This document shows, one piece after another, positions 22,313-35,010 of a stretch of DNA of 64,000 bases. The notes beneath the pieces were generated by a model. It saw nothing but the letters and a program-made list of their open reading frames with translations, was not told the origin of the DNA and ran no database searches. The position numbers were made by a program, and so were the translations under genes. The stretch lies in the NCBI GenBank assembly GCA_916048095.2, contig OU696583.1:8676822-8740821 (forward strand), written 5' to 3'. Origin of the DNA: Sacculina carcini. Its lineage: Eukaryota > Arthropoda > Thecostraca > Sacculinidae. Position 1 is the stretch's first letter, and the number at the start of each line of letters is the position of its first letter.

Positions 22313-22905
22313 ATATGTACAAACACTTCAGGAGATCATAAAATAAGACACTTGGCTTCGATTAGCTTCATGCCACTACTTTTTCCACATTGTTATTATG
22401 TATTTTTCTGTATTGATTGTGGCAAAATACATGAATGAATGGTAGGGAGACATCTGACTGATGTTGCTTGTAAATTTCGCGCTTGCATATGTAAGCTTGC
22501 CTATCTATGTCATTGTGTCTATCGATATATTCCTGGAGAAACCGTTAAGTTAAGTACAATAGTGACAAATAAGTGCTTCCACTGTTGAGTTTCTACGTAT
22601 CGAACTGAATAATCTTATCGTTTTTCATGTTCACTCACATTGTTCTATGGTGAATAGTGGTTGTATCAAGGCATAAGGCCAGTGTGTGTGTAATGCTCAG
22701 AATTTCTTCACTTTTTATGCCAGCCCAAATGCCAAGCATAGTGTTTTGGGCATATTTTTTCATTGGTTCAATATATTTTATCAAAACTTTCTAATATCTT
22801 CACTGCATAATGTTCATACAGCATAAAATTCTGGTAAGTTTTCGCCAATTCCCCAAATAAGTCTTGCTTGTGAGCCTGTTAGTTGTATGTCTTATATAGC
22901 TAGTC
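22313..22905. repeat. X repeat, isolated partial copy
   Basis: Matches the ~1-kb X segment of the 28-42 kb array from ATGTACAAACACTTCAGGAG to TCTTATATAGCTAG with few differences. It has no clear coding content and may be a 3' UTR or a separate element. Confidence 0.85.
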
Positions 22906-22973
22906 AAGTCAGACTAAAAAGCAGGCCTTTCACGCTGCGATGAAAATTCCTGTCAACGGCCGGACAGAGGCGT

Positions 22974-22974
<1 letters not shown>

Positions 22975-23040
<66 letters not shown>

Positions 23041-23061
23041 TGTATGTGTGTGTATGTGTGT
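22975..23061. repeat. (GT)n tract
   Basis: Nearly pure GT repeat of about 85 bases. Confidence 0.95.
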
Positions 23062-23383
23062 CGGTAATTTCCCACACGTGTCATTTATGAGTTTCAAAAA
23101 AGCAGTTTTCGAAAAGTAAGCCGCCACAACGTGTGCGCTGAAATGGGAATCTTACGATTAGTAGATTAAGAAGGCTTTAAAAGTATGAACTAAGGTCTAC
23201 ACGTTAAAATGTGCACGTCTGCCAAAATATCAAATAACACAGCGAAATATTTAAAGATACTTTGAAAATAAATGTCATTTGAGAGAAAGCAGATTCGATT
23301 CGATCGAATAATAATATTCTCATAACAAAAATATGCACCTGAAAATTGCTCTTGAAAAAAATCAGTTTGTCAAAAAACAACTA

Positions 23384-23386
<3 letters not shown>
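23062..23386. other. Unassigned DNA between GT tracts
   Basis: AT-rich, with no supported feature. Confidence 0.35.
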
Positions 23387-23457
<71 letters not shown>

Positions 23458-23468
23458 TGTGTGTGTGT
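23387..23468. repeat. (GT)n tract
   Basis: Pure GT over about 80 bases with one ATG interruption. Confidence 0.95.
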
Positions 23469-23561
23469 CATCACCTACATGCAGTGATTGGTCAACAGGT
23501 AATATGAACCGTCAAGCCGGTCAACCACTAGCGGTTACTGGAATACAACAACGGTAAGGCA

Positions 23562-23631
23562 GTGGTTCCCAACCTTTCTTCAGCTTTTTAGCCAAATTAG
23601 CATGTGACATTAAGCTGTGACTGATACAACA

Positions 23632-23632
<1 letters not shown>
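23562..23632. mobile_element. hAT terminal fragment
   Basis: CAGTGGTTCCCAACCTTTC is a hAT-type 5' terminus. The element is cut at the following (AT)n tract and no partner end was found. Confidence 0.45.

Positions 23633-23680
<48 letters not shown>
23633..23680. repeat. (AT)n tract
   Basis: About 24 AT units directly against the start of the Penelope-like coding region. Confidence 0.95.
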
Positions 23681-23682
<2 letters not shown>

Positions 23683-24935
23683 CGGAAACGTTAAGACGCA
23701 TAAAGACGGCAATCCGCTGAGACCGAATATATCTCACATTCCCACAGCTACGTACCATGTGGCAAAGAAGCTCAATGAAATTCTGCAACCATTCGTGCCA
23801 AGTGAATTCAGTATAAGCACCTCACAGGAATTCTTGGAGATCCTCCGCGGAACATCGCCTTCTGATGAAACAATTATCGCCTCACTTGATGTGGATAATT
23901 TATTCACAAACGTTCCGGTGGACAGAACCATTGACATCATCATGGACCGTGTCTACAGATGTAACGACACAAAACCATTAGAAGTTCCCGAGAAAGTGCT
24001 GCGTGCGTTGCTTGCAACATGCACCAAGGAAGCACCCTTCATCTGCCCCAGTGGACAGCTGTATCAACAGATCGACGGCATTGCAATGGGCAGTCCGCTA
24101 GGTGTTTTGTTTGCGAATTTCTTCATGGGTAACGCAGAGACAAACATCATGAAACTGCACAAACCACTTGTATATTGTCGTTATGTTGACGACATGTTTC
24201 TGTGCGTCGAATCAAAAGACGAAGTGAGCACAATCAAAAATGCATTCGAAGACACAACCGGCCTGACATACACCAGCGAGCATGCACAAAACGGACAACT
24301 GCCATTCCTAGACGTCCTCATGCAGCTCGAAGGAAGAAAGATGAAAACGTGTGTGTACACGAAGCCGACGAATGAAGGACTGTGCCTCAATGCTGCAAGC
24401 GAGTGCCCGAACAAATGCAAACGCTCCACCATCAGCGCCTACGTTCGTCGTGCAATCACCGACTGCTCAGACTGGGAGTCAACACATCACGAGCTTGAGC
24501 GGTTGACACAGGTACTCGTGAACAACGGCTACTCAAATGAAGATGTGTCCAAAGTCATAAAGGAAACGATCAACAAACTATTCATTCGCGATGTACCCGA
24601 AAATGAAGATGCACAAGTGATTTATATGTACTACAAAAACATCATGAGCTCTGCATATCGTGTGGATGAAAGATTCATGCGAGAAATTATCGTAAAAAAC
24701 GTGAAGGCCACCAGCGACACAAAAAAGGTCAAATTGGTAGTTTATTATCAGTCGCGAAAAACTGTCAATGTTGTTATGAAAAACAGGCCCATGATGGAGA
24801 AGCCCAGCAAGTTGCAGCAGCACCATGTCGTATACCGATACACCTATCCAAATGAGGAGTGTGGGCCTCATTCATACATCGGTATGACGACCACAACGCT
24901 GTCGCGACGGCTTTCGTGCCACCTCAGCAATGGTG
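23681..24935 (+). mobile_element. Penelope-like element, RT plus start of GIY-YIG nuclease, truncated both ends
   Basis: The frame is open from the (AT)n tract to the (GT)n tract, about 418 codons. RT motifs are YGNVKTHKDGNPLRP (PLE N-terminal signature), ASLDVDNLFTNVPVD (motif A), GIAMGSPLG and YCRYVDDMF with the catalytic Asp pair. The linker leads to [20 protein letters not shown], the opening of a GIY-YIG endonuclease, where the gene is cut. No start codon or 5' leader is present. PLEs copy themselves through a telomerase-related RT. This copy cannot be autonomous. Confidence 0.9.
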
Positions 24936-25445
<510 letters not shown>

Positions 25446-26200
25446 TTTTCCGCTTAAGCTATTTACCAGAAATATATACATCAAAATACAATAACATCAT
25501 GTACACACTAACACGAAAAACAATATAAAAAGGAGATATAATTATTTTTATATAAATATATTTTAATAATTATTTATAAAACGGAGAGATAATTTAAAAA
25601 TGTCATGTAGGTTTTGTTTGTGTATGGATTCGGCTGCTTATATACGCTGCTGATATTCCAGTAGAGTTTGTTGGATCACAATCAAGTCATAATTCGGATG
25701 CTGATACGTGTAGATGCGTGTTAATCCTGCGGCATATTGCCAGCCATTACGAGTATGTTTGTGCAACAGAAAAAAACGTTATTTGCAGCTTTTACAATGA
25801 AACAAATATATTAAACACTCAATTTGAAATTAATATATAAGAATTTATTTATTAATAATAATGATTAATTTAATTAAACAAAAAGCACCTGCGTGCCTGC
25901 ATTATTCTTGTAGTATTTCAGATGTTACGATTTATTGGCAAATGTACGGAGTGAGTTTGTCCCGTCCTGAACGTACTTTAATTGTGCAGCGTGTGAATGA
26001 ACAGAGATTATGTCAACTCGAAAATATACATGTTTGATTACAGACCAGATGCCAACACAGCCGACCCAACATACACTTCAGATACCAGCTCTCTGTCGCG
26101 GTGAGTGTAATTAACTTGCCAGCACATGTACACATGTAGCCAATACATGACACACACAAACTCCTCAACATCTCACAAACCTTTCAAACCAACAACCTTT
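25446..26200. other. Unassigned AT-rich DNA
   Basis: No supported gene. ATAATTATTTTTATATAAAT-type AT-rich sequence and a few short frames only. Confidence 0.4.
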
Positions 26201-26245
26201 CTAAGATGAAGTGTAGAAAACACAAAATAAAAACACATTACAGAC

Positions 26246-26278
26246 AGGCGCGCGTGGGCATCACTGCCCAACGCGCGC
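26246..26278. repeat. GC-rich hairpin, related to one in the gypsy LTRs
   Basis: AGGCGCGCGTGGGCA, TCAC, TGCCCAACGCGCGC forms a stem of about 14 pairs. The flanking ACAGACAGG and A-rich DNA match, in reverse orientation, the DNA around the hairpin at 38170. Confidence 0.7.
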
Positions 26279-26430
26279 ACGCACGCATTGAGTGTGGGTC
26301 TCGCGCCACCTCGCGACCCTACCAGCTGTGTGTACGCCTGTTTGTATGTCTGTGTGCCATGTTTGTTCTTGTCATTGTGCATGTGTTGCTGGAGCATGTG
26401 TGTGCGTGAGCTTGTTTGTACCAGGGTCCC

Positions 26431-26548
26431 AGGGTCGTCTGACATGGTCCCAGTCCCAGTTAAATCAAATGTTCTCAATCTAATGCTCTTGAATCCTTAC
26501 ACATTTGGCGTCAACCCTAGCGAGACTGGGACCATGTCAGACGACCCT
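26431..26548. mobile_element. Palindromic mini-element with perfect 24-bp inverted repeats
   Basis: The arms at 26431-26454 (starting AGGGTCGTCTGACATGG) and 26525-26548 are exact reverse complements around a 70-base loop. Size and structure suggest a MITE. No flanking duplication was recognised. Confidence 0.6.
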
Positions 26549-26631
26549 GATTGGCGGCCATTACCATAAGATTACCAGCATAAGCACAAGAGAACAACGA
26601 GAGTGCTCTACACCGACTGTATTTGCATCGT

Positions 26632-26940
26632 GGACTCCGTGGTGTATTGGTTAGCACACCCGCCTCACAAGCGGGAGGTCCGTGGTTCGAAACCCGGCGG
26701 AGCAGAATTTGTCCCTGTCCACCCAGCAGAAAATGATACCAGATATCAGTCATGTGTTGTGTCATGCATTCTGGGGAGGTGGCCCTCTCTAATACGTCTT
26801 TCGTCCTTGTGGTGTAATAGCGTGGAGAGGGTCCGTTCTGCGGTGGCAGCGAGCTGCACGGGACACACCTGTGTGTTCATAAGCTTCGGCTTTTCCCCTG
26901 TAGTAGCTGTTACTTAGGCCTTCAACCTTTAACCTTTAAC
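26632..26940 (+). mobile_element. tRNA-Val-derived SINE, best-preserved head
   Basis: The first ~70 bases fold as tRNA-Val. The acceptor stem pairs CTCCG with CGGAG, and the anticodon arm is CCCGC-CTCACAA-GCGGG with anticodon CAC and T33. Box B is GGTTCGAAACC. The body and the TTCAACCTTTAACC tail match the other copies. Confidence 0.88.
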
Positions 26941-27020
26941 GCAAAAACACAACAGAACACACGTACAAACAAGCTCACGCACACACATGACCCACCAACA
27001 CATGCAAAATGACACACAGA

Positions 27021-27451
27021 CTAATTGCGTTTTATCTTATGAAGCGCACTGCTAAAGTTACGTCACCGTGACTAAGGTTCAATCTGGTACCATGCACGCA
27101 CACACACACACACACACGGAATGTTAGCCGATGCGATGTGACTGTGTCCAAGAAGCTCAGATAATATATATATAAATACTCTATACCACAGGTAAAAAGA
27201 GTTAATACAGAAAAAATAGAATTTTTTAAATTCAGAAATATTTATTGACTTGTGTTAATGACTACAGGTCGAGTGGCGTGACTGGGCCCAATATTGAAAA
27301 GTATGGGTGTCAAGTCAAGTGCGAATAGTCAAGTGCGTTTAAAAACGCAAACGCAAACAAATACGTGACATTCAACACGTGTCAACACGTGACATTTAAT
27401 TACAGTATATCGCAAAAAGTTCCCAATAGTCAAGTGCGTCGGGAGAGAGTG
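27021..27451. other. Unassigned DNA before the minisatellite
   Basis: A short CA tract (27096-27117) and several copies of GTCAAGTGCG (27310-27440), which lead into the minisatellite. No gene. Confidence 0.4.
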
Positions 27452-27807
27452 TCAAGTAATAATCAGTACAAGTAATAATCAGTACAAGTAATAATCAGTA
27501 CAAGTAATAATCAGTACAAGTAATAATCAGTACAAGTAATAATCAGTACAAGTAATAATCAGTACAAGTAATAATCAGTACAAGTAATAATCAGTACAAG
27601 TAATAATCAGTACAAGTAATAATCAGTACAAGTAATAATCAGTACAAGTAATAATCAGTACAAGTAATAATCAGTACAAGTAATAATCAGTACAAGTAAT
27701 AATCAGTACAAGTAATAATCAGTACAAGTAATAATCAGTACAAGTAATAATCAGTACAAGTAATAATCAGTACAAGTAATAATCAGTACAAGTAATCATC
27801 AGTACAA
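27452..27807. repeat. 16-bp minisatellite, about 22 copies
   Basis: The unit CAAGTAATAATCAGTA repeats head-to-tail with essentially no variation until the last copy (AATCATC). There is no spacer, so it is not a CRISPR array. Confidence 0.97.
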
Positions 27808-27985
27808 GGCTACAACATGAGTTTTATACATCGACTGTGTTTACACGCACAAACACAACAGCACAGCACGACCTGTACTGGAGATGCAAAAACACTTATT
27901 TCCGTTGCGTTTTTTGTGCAAAAAAACATGTATTTTTTAGTTTCTTCATGGTTTTAGGAGCAGCGTCGTCAGCAGGTTTTAGGAG
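27808..27985. other. Unassigned DNA left of the LINE array
   Basis: Unique-looking sequence with no supported feature. It marks the left edge of the array because copies B-E are preceded by X sequence instead. Confidence 0.4.
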
Positions 27986-28340
27986 CGTAGTCTCATTAGG
28001 GACACTAAGTTTGTTGATATATTTGTAGTTTTATAAATATTTGCAGTGTTTATACTTTTTTTAGTTGGAAATAATTGATCTGTTGAAAGAAATGGTGCTT
28101 AACATGAAATTTCATGTGAAATCGGAGCGCGGGCCAAAAAAGAGAAGTGTCTATGTGTGTGTGTGTGTGTGTGTGTGTCTGTGAGAGCACTCTTGTTTGA
28201 GAGCTTGTCTCGTGCGGATGTGTTTTCGTGGTGCTCGTGCTAGTTGGGATTTCGTGCGTTTTCGTGGTGTGCTGCTGATTGTGATCAAGGATTTCGCGGC
28301 TAGGTGCGATTTTGTGCCTGACCCGACCCTTCGTTTGTGC

Positions 28341-28373
<33 letters not shown>

Positions 28374-30514
28374 CACCGGCCGGCGTCTCTGCACGTGGGT
28401 CGCGTGTTTGTATGCGCGTCTGCAGGGCTGGACGTGCGTGCGTGAGAGTGTGTGTGTGCGTGTCTGTGAGTGAGTGTGCGGGTGCTTGCACACTGACCAG
28501 CGTCCTTACACGTGGATCGTGTGCTTGTATGCGCGTCTGCCTGTGTGTTTCGATTGGTGATTTTTATCGCATGCACAATGGTCGCGGTAAAGAAACCTGC
28601 CAGGCTCCAGCCCTCTCGTGCTTCCCCTCCTCCTGCCGGTACCTGCTGTGGAATGTGCAAAATGGCGGTTTACGATTGCGCGCTGTGTTGCTCTGAATGC
28701 AGCAAATACGTGCATGTTCGATGTTCGCGATTGCCCAAATACGTGGTGATCAATTTCTTCACGACCAGATCGGCCTTCACCTGTGAGAGTTGTATTCTGG
28801 CCCGTGACACCAATACACCTGAAATGCATGCCTGGCTGGACACTCTTGTCCAAACTACATCTGACAAAGCCAGTGAAGCCTCATTGCACAAGCCATCTGA
28901 CAGTGCTCAATCACTGTAGGAACTGACAAAGACGGTGAATGAGATGAAGCTCCAGCTTCAGTTGGTGTGCAAGCCGAAGCTGACATCTCCGCTGCTACCC
29001 ACACCGCCAGCTCTCCTGCCAACCCTAACGCCGCAGGCAATGCAGCCCCTGCGTTCCTATGCGCAAGCGATCTGCAGGGAGATCGTCGTCAAGTCTCCTG
29101 ACGAATCCCCTGTCGATTCCAAGCGAGTTTCTGAGGCTCTCAATACTGTGCCGGTGCTGAGAGTGTCCACCACCAAAAAAGGCGCTGTCAAGGTGAAACT
29201 TCATGACAGCAAAACTGTTGGCCACGCTCTGAAGGCTATGAAAGATATTGACCACCTCAAGACGTCTTGTCCTGGAAAAATTCTGCCGAAGCTGACAATT
29301 ACATCTGTCTGCTCCGATATTGCCGACAAGAACATCGTCATTTTATATGACGCGGTTAGGTTACGTCAAGAAATGATAAGTAACTAGGGGTTGAGTTTGT
29401 GTCGGGTTGATTTTGTGTCGGGTTGAGTGTGTGTGTGAGGTACTAGACAATGAAAGCATTGTAACTATAAGTGCTAAATACACATATATATATTATTATA
29501 CATATATATATATATATATATATACATACATATATTATATGTACAAACACTTCAGGAGATCATAAAATAAAACACTTGGCTTCGATTAGCTCCATGCCAC
29601 TAATTTTTCCACATTGTTATTATGTATTTTTGTGTATTGATTGTGGCAAACTACATGAATGAATGGCAGGGAGACATCTGGCTAATGATGCTTGTAAATT
29701 TCGCGCTTGCGTATGTGAGCTTGCCTACCTATGCCATTGTGTGTATCGATATATTCCTGGAGAAACCGTTAAGTCAGTACAATAGTGACAAATAAGTGCT
29801 TCCACTGTTGAGTTTCTACGTATCGAGCTGAATAATCTTATCGTTTTTCATGTTCACTCACATTGTTCTATGGTGAATAGTGGTTGTATCAAGGCATAAG
29901 GCCAGTGTGCGTGTAATGCTCATAATTTCTTCACTTTTTATGCCAGCCCAAATGCCAAGCATACTGTTTTGGGCATATTTTTTCATTGGTTCAATATATT
30001 TGATCAAAACTTTCTAATATCTTCACTGCATGATGTTCATACAGCGAAGACCAGAGGTAAGTTTTCGCCAATTCCCCAAATAAGTTTTGCTTGTGAGCAT
30101 GTTAGCGAGTTTATCTTATATAGCTAGTTAAGCATGTAGTAGAGTATAAACATTGTAACAATAAGTGTTTTTCTCAATGAATCCATATTTTATGAAAAGA
30201 AAAATGATGTTTTAAAACTGGTTTTAAATTCCATATATTAAAGCACAAATTCAGAAAAGGTTGTCTGCAGAACAAGACCAGTTAATTGCCTAGTCAAGTG
30301 TTTTTTATCAAAGCATTTCTTAAACCAACGTTTTTCAATGCAAATGTGAAATGTTCATAAAACAGGCTCTATGGAAGATAGATTTGATTGATGTACGTTC
30401 AGATACCTTTTTGTACATTAAATACATTTCGTCAGTCGTTATTCTCCTACACGGAAAGAATGCCCGTTCTTCTGGTCAAGATTGCCACTCTGAATAATGT
30501 GAACCGCATTTATT
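27986..30514 (+). mobile_element. Array unit A: LINE 5' region and ORF1 part, Y, (AT)n, X
   Basis: The LINE begins about 27986 (CGTAGTCTCATTAGGGACAC). ORF1 starts at 28578 and encodes a PHD-like finger (CGMCKMAVYDC, CSEC, HVRC, CESC), then a TAG at 28917-28919, then the same frame continues (ELTKTVNEMKLQLQLVCKP) to about 29340. There LINE sequence stops at AACATCGTC and the Y repeat, an (AT)n tract and X (29540-30514) follow. This copy alone keeps an extra ~270 bases of 5' UTR with a second ACGTGGGTCGCGTG-type repeat. Confidence 0.85.
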
Positions 30515-31720
30515 CGTAGTCTCAATAGGGACACTAAGTTTGTTGATATATTTGTAGTTTTATAAATATTTGCAGTGTTTATACTTTTTTTAGTTGGAAA
30601 TAATTGATCTGTTGAAAGAAATGGTGCTTAACATGAAATTTCATGTGAAATCGGAGCGCGGGCCAAAAAAGAGAAGTGTCTATGTGTGTGTGCGTGTCTG
30701 TGAGTGAGTGTGCGGGTGCTTGCACACTGACCAGCGTCCTTACACGTGGATCGTGTGCTTGTATGCGCGTCTGCCTGTGTGTTTCGATTGGTGATTTTTA
30801 TCGCATGCACAATGGTCGCGGTAAAGAAACCTGCCAGGCTCCAGCCCTCTCGTGCTTCCCCTCCTCCTGCCGGTACCTGCTGTGGAATGTGCAAAATGGC
30901 GGTTTACGATTGCGCGCTGTGTTGCTCTGAATGCAGCAAATACGTGCATGTTCGATGTTCGCGATTGCCCAAATACGTGGTGATCAATTTCTTCACGACC
31001 AGATCGGCCTTCACCTGTGAGAGCTGTATTCTGGCCCGTGACACCAATACACCGGAAATGCATGCCTGGCTGGACACTCTTGTCCAAACTACATCTGAGA
31101 AAGCCAGTGAAGCCTCATTGCACAAGCCATCTGACAGTGCTCAATCACTGTAGGAACTGGCAAAGACGGTGAAGGAGATGAAGCTCCAGCTTTAGCTGGT
31201 GTGCAAGCCGAAGCTGACATCTCCGCTGCTACCCACACCGCAAGCTCTCCTGCCAACCCTAACGCCGCAGGCAATGCAGCCCCTGCGTTCCTATGCGCAA
31301 GCGATCTGCAGGGGGATCATCGTCAAGTCTCCTGACGAATCCCCTGTCGATTCCAAGCGAGTTTCTGAGGCTCTCAAAACTGTGCCGGTGCTGAGAGTGT
31401 CCACCACCAAAAAAGGCGCTGTCAAGGTGAAACTTCCTGACAGCAAGACTGTTGGCCACACCCTGAAGGCTATGAAAGATATTGACCACCTCAAGACGTC
31501 TTGTCCTGGAAAAATTCTGCCGAAGCTGACAATTACATCTGTCTGCTCCGATATTGCCGACAAGAACATCGTCATTTTATATGACGCGGTTAGGTTACGT
31601 CAAGAAATGATAAGTAACTAGGGGTTGAGTTTGTGTCGGGTTGATTTTGTGTCGGGTTGAGTGTGTGTGTGAGGTACTAGACAATGAAAGCATTGTAACT
31701 ATAAGTGCTAAATACACATA

Positions 31721-31789
<69 letters not shown>

Positions 31790-32776
31790 CATATATTATA
31801 TGTACAAACACTTCAGGAGATCATAAAATAAAACACTTGGCTTCGATTAGCTCCATGCCACTACTTTTTCCACATTGTTATTATGTATTTTTGTGTATTG
31901 ATTGTGGCAAACTACATGAATGAATGGCAGGGAGACATCTGGCTAATGATGCTTGTAAATTTCGCGCTTGCATATGTAAGCTTGCCTACCTATGTCATTG
32001 TGTGTATCGATATATTCCTGGAGAAACCGTTAAGTTAAGTACAATAGTGACAAATAAGTGCTTCCACTGTTGAGTTTCTACGTATCGAGCTGAATAATCT
32101 TATCGTTTTTCATGTTCACTCACATTGTTCTATGGTGAATAGTGGTTGTATCAAGGCATAAGGCCAGTGTGCGTGTAATGCTCATAATTTCTTCACTTTT
32201 TATGCCAGCCCAAATGCCAAGCATAGTGTTTTGGGCATATTTTTTCATTGGTTCAATATATTTTATCAAAACTTTCTAATATCTTCACTGCATGATGTTC
32301 ATACAGCGAAAACAGGAAGTAAGTTTTCGCCAATTCCCCAAATAAGTTTTGCTTGTGAGCATGTTAGCGAGTTTATCTTATATAGCTAGTTAAGCATATA
32401 GTAGAGTATAAACATTGTAACAATAAGTGTTTTTCTCAATGAATCCATATTTTATGAAAAGAAAAATGATGTTTTAAAACTGGTTTTAAATCCCATATAT
32501 TAAAGCACAAATTCAGAAAAGGTTGTCTGCAGAACAAGACCAATTAATTGCCTAGTCAAGTGTTTTTTATCAAAGCATTTCTTAAACCAACGTTTTTCAA
32601 TGCAAATGTGAAATGTTCATAAAACAGGCTCTATGGAAGATAGATTTGATTGATGTACGTTCAGATACCTTTTTGTACATTAAATACATTTCGTCAGTCG
32701 TTATTCTCCTACACGGAAAGAATGCCCGTTCTTCTGGTCAAGATTGTCACTCTGAATAATGTGAACCGCATTTATT
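30515..32776 (+). mobile_element. Array unit B (2.26 kb)
   Basis: Same order as unit A, without the extra 5' UTR. The ORF1 ATG is at about 30812 and the TAG at 31151-31153. A second in-frame stop follows (AGCTTTAGCTGG at about 31190), shared with unit C. The (AT)n tract is longest here (31727-31785). Confidence 0.88.
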
Positions 32777-35010
32777 CGTAGTCTCAATAGGGACACTAAG
32801 TTTGTTGATATATTTGTAGTTTTATAAATATTTGCAGTGTTTATACTTTTTTTAGTTGGAAATAATTGATCTGTTGAAAGAAATGGTGCTTAACATGAAA
32901 TTTCATGTGAAATCGGAGCGCGGGCCAAAAAAGAGAAGTGTCTATGTGTGTGTGCGTGTCTGTGAGTGAGTGTGCGGGTGCTTGCACACTGACCAGCGTC
33001 CTTACACGTGGATCGTGTGCTTGTATGCGCGTCTGCCTGTGTGTTTCGATTGGTGATTTTTATCGCATGCACAATGGTCGCGGTAAAGAAACCTGCCAGG
33101 CTCCAGCCCTCTCGTGCTTCCCCTCCTCCTGCCGGTACCTGCTGTGGAATGTGCAAAATGGCGGTTTACGATTGCGCGCTGTGTTGCTCTGAATGCAGCA
33201 AATACGTGCATGTTAGATGTTCGCGATTGCCCAAATACGTGGTGATCAATTTCTTCACGACCAGATCGGCCTTCACTTGTGAGAGCTGTATTCTGGCCCG
33301 TGACACCGATACACCGGAAATGCATGCCTGGCTGGACACTCTTGTCCAAACTACATCTGAGAAAGCCAGTGAAGCCTCATTGCACAAGCCATCTGACAGT
33401 GCTCAATCACTGTAGGAACTGGCAAAGACGGTGAAGGAGATGAAGCTCCAGCTTTAGCTGGTGTGCAAGCCGAAGCTGACATCTCCGCTGCTACCCACAC
33501 CGCAAGCTCTCCTGCCAACCCTAACGCCGCAGGCAATGCAGCCCCTGCGTTCCTATGCGCAAGCGATCTGCAGGGGGATCATCGTCAAGTCTCCTGACGA
33601 ATCCCCTGTCGATTCCAAGCGAGTTTCTGAGGCTCTCAAAACTGTGCCGGTGCTGAGAGTGTCCACCACCAAAAAAGGCGCTGTCAAGGTGAAACTTCCT
33701 GACAGCAAGACTGTTGGCCACACCCTGAAGGCTATGAAAGATATTGACCACCTCAAGACGTCTTGTCCTGGAAAAATTCTGCCGAAGCTGACAATTACAT
33801 CTGTCTGCTCCGATATTGCCGACAAGAACATCGTCATTTTATATGACGCGGTTAGGTTACGTCAAGAAATGATAAGTAACTAGGGGTTGAGTTTGTGTCG
33901 GGTTGATTTTGTGTCGGGTTGAGTGTGTGTGTGAGGTACTAGACAATGAAAGCATTGTAACTATAAGTGCTAAATACACATATATATATTATTATACATA
34001 TATATATATATATATATATACATACATATATTATATGTACAAACACTTCAGGAGATCATAAAATAAAACACTTGGCTTCGATTAGCTCCATGCCACTACT
34101 TTTTCCACATTGTTATTATGTATTTTTGTGTATTGATTGTGGCAAACTACATGAATGAATGGCAGGGAGACATCTGGCTAATGATGCTTGTAAATTTCGC
34201 GCTTGCATATGTAAGCTTGCCTACCTATGCCATTGTGTGTATCGATATATTCCTGGAGAAACCGTTAAGTCAGTACAATAGTGACAAATAAGTGCTTCCA
34301 CTGTTGAGTTTCTACGTATCGAGCTGAATAATCTTATCGTTTTTCATGTTCACTCACATTGTTCTATGGTGAATAGTGGTTGTATCAAGGCATAAGGCCA
34401 GTGTGCGTGTAATGCTCATAATTTCTTCACTTTTTATGCCAGCCCAAATGCCAAGCATAGTGTTTTGGGCATATTTTTTCATTGGTTCAATATATTTGAT
34501 CAAAACTTTCTAATATCTTCACTGCATGATGTTCATACAGCGAAGACCAGAGGTAAGTTTTCGCCAATTCCCCAAATAAGTTTTGCTTGTGAGCATGTTA
34601 GCGAGTTTATCTTATATAGCTAGTTAAGCATATAGTAGAGTATAAACATTGTAACAATAAGTGTTTTTCTCAATGAATCCATATTTTATGAAAAGAAAAA
34701 TGATGTTTTAAAACTGGTTTTAAATTCCATATATTAAAGCACAAATTGAGAAAAGGTTGTCTGCAGAACAAGACCAGTTAATTGCCTAGTCAAGTGTTTT
34801 TTATCAAAGCATTTCTTAAACCAACGTTTTTCAATGCAAATGTGAAATGTTCATAAAACAGGCTCTATGGAAGATAGATTTGATTGATGTACGTTCAGTT
34901 ACCTTTTTGTACATTAAATACATTTCGTCAGTCGTTATTCTCCTACACGGAAAGAATGCCCGTTTTTCTGGTCAAGATTGCCACTCTGAATAATGTGAAC
35001 CGCATTTATT
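32777..35010 (+). mobile_element. Array unit C (2.23 kb)
   Basis: Near-identical to unit B, differing mainly by a shorter (AT)n tract and a handful of substitutions. The same two in-frame stops are present in ORF1. Y begins at about 33847 and X at about 34030. Confidence 0.88.

Larger units (their letters stand above)
26299..27020. repeat. Composite repeat with SINE inside, copy 1
   Basis: The outer segments are inverted to each other: 26370-26422 (GCATGTGTTG, GTGAGCTTGTTTGTAC) and 26958-27012. The SINE and its flank (GAGAACAACGAGAGTGCTCT) recur at 49970-50465. The palindromic mini-element lies inside. Confidence 0.7.

Noticed and set aside
27452-27807. Possible CRISPR-like array
   Set aside because: The units are 16 bases with no spacers, in an animal genome: a plain minisatellite.
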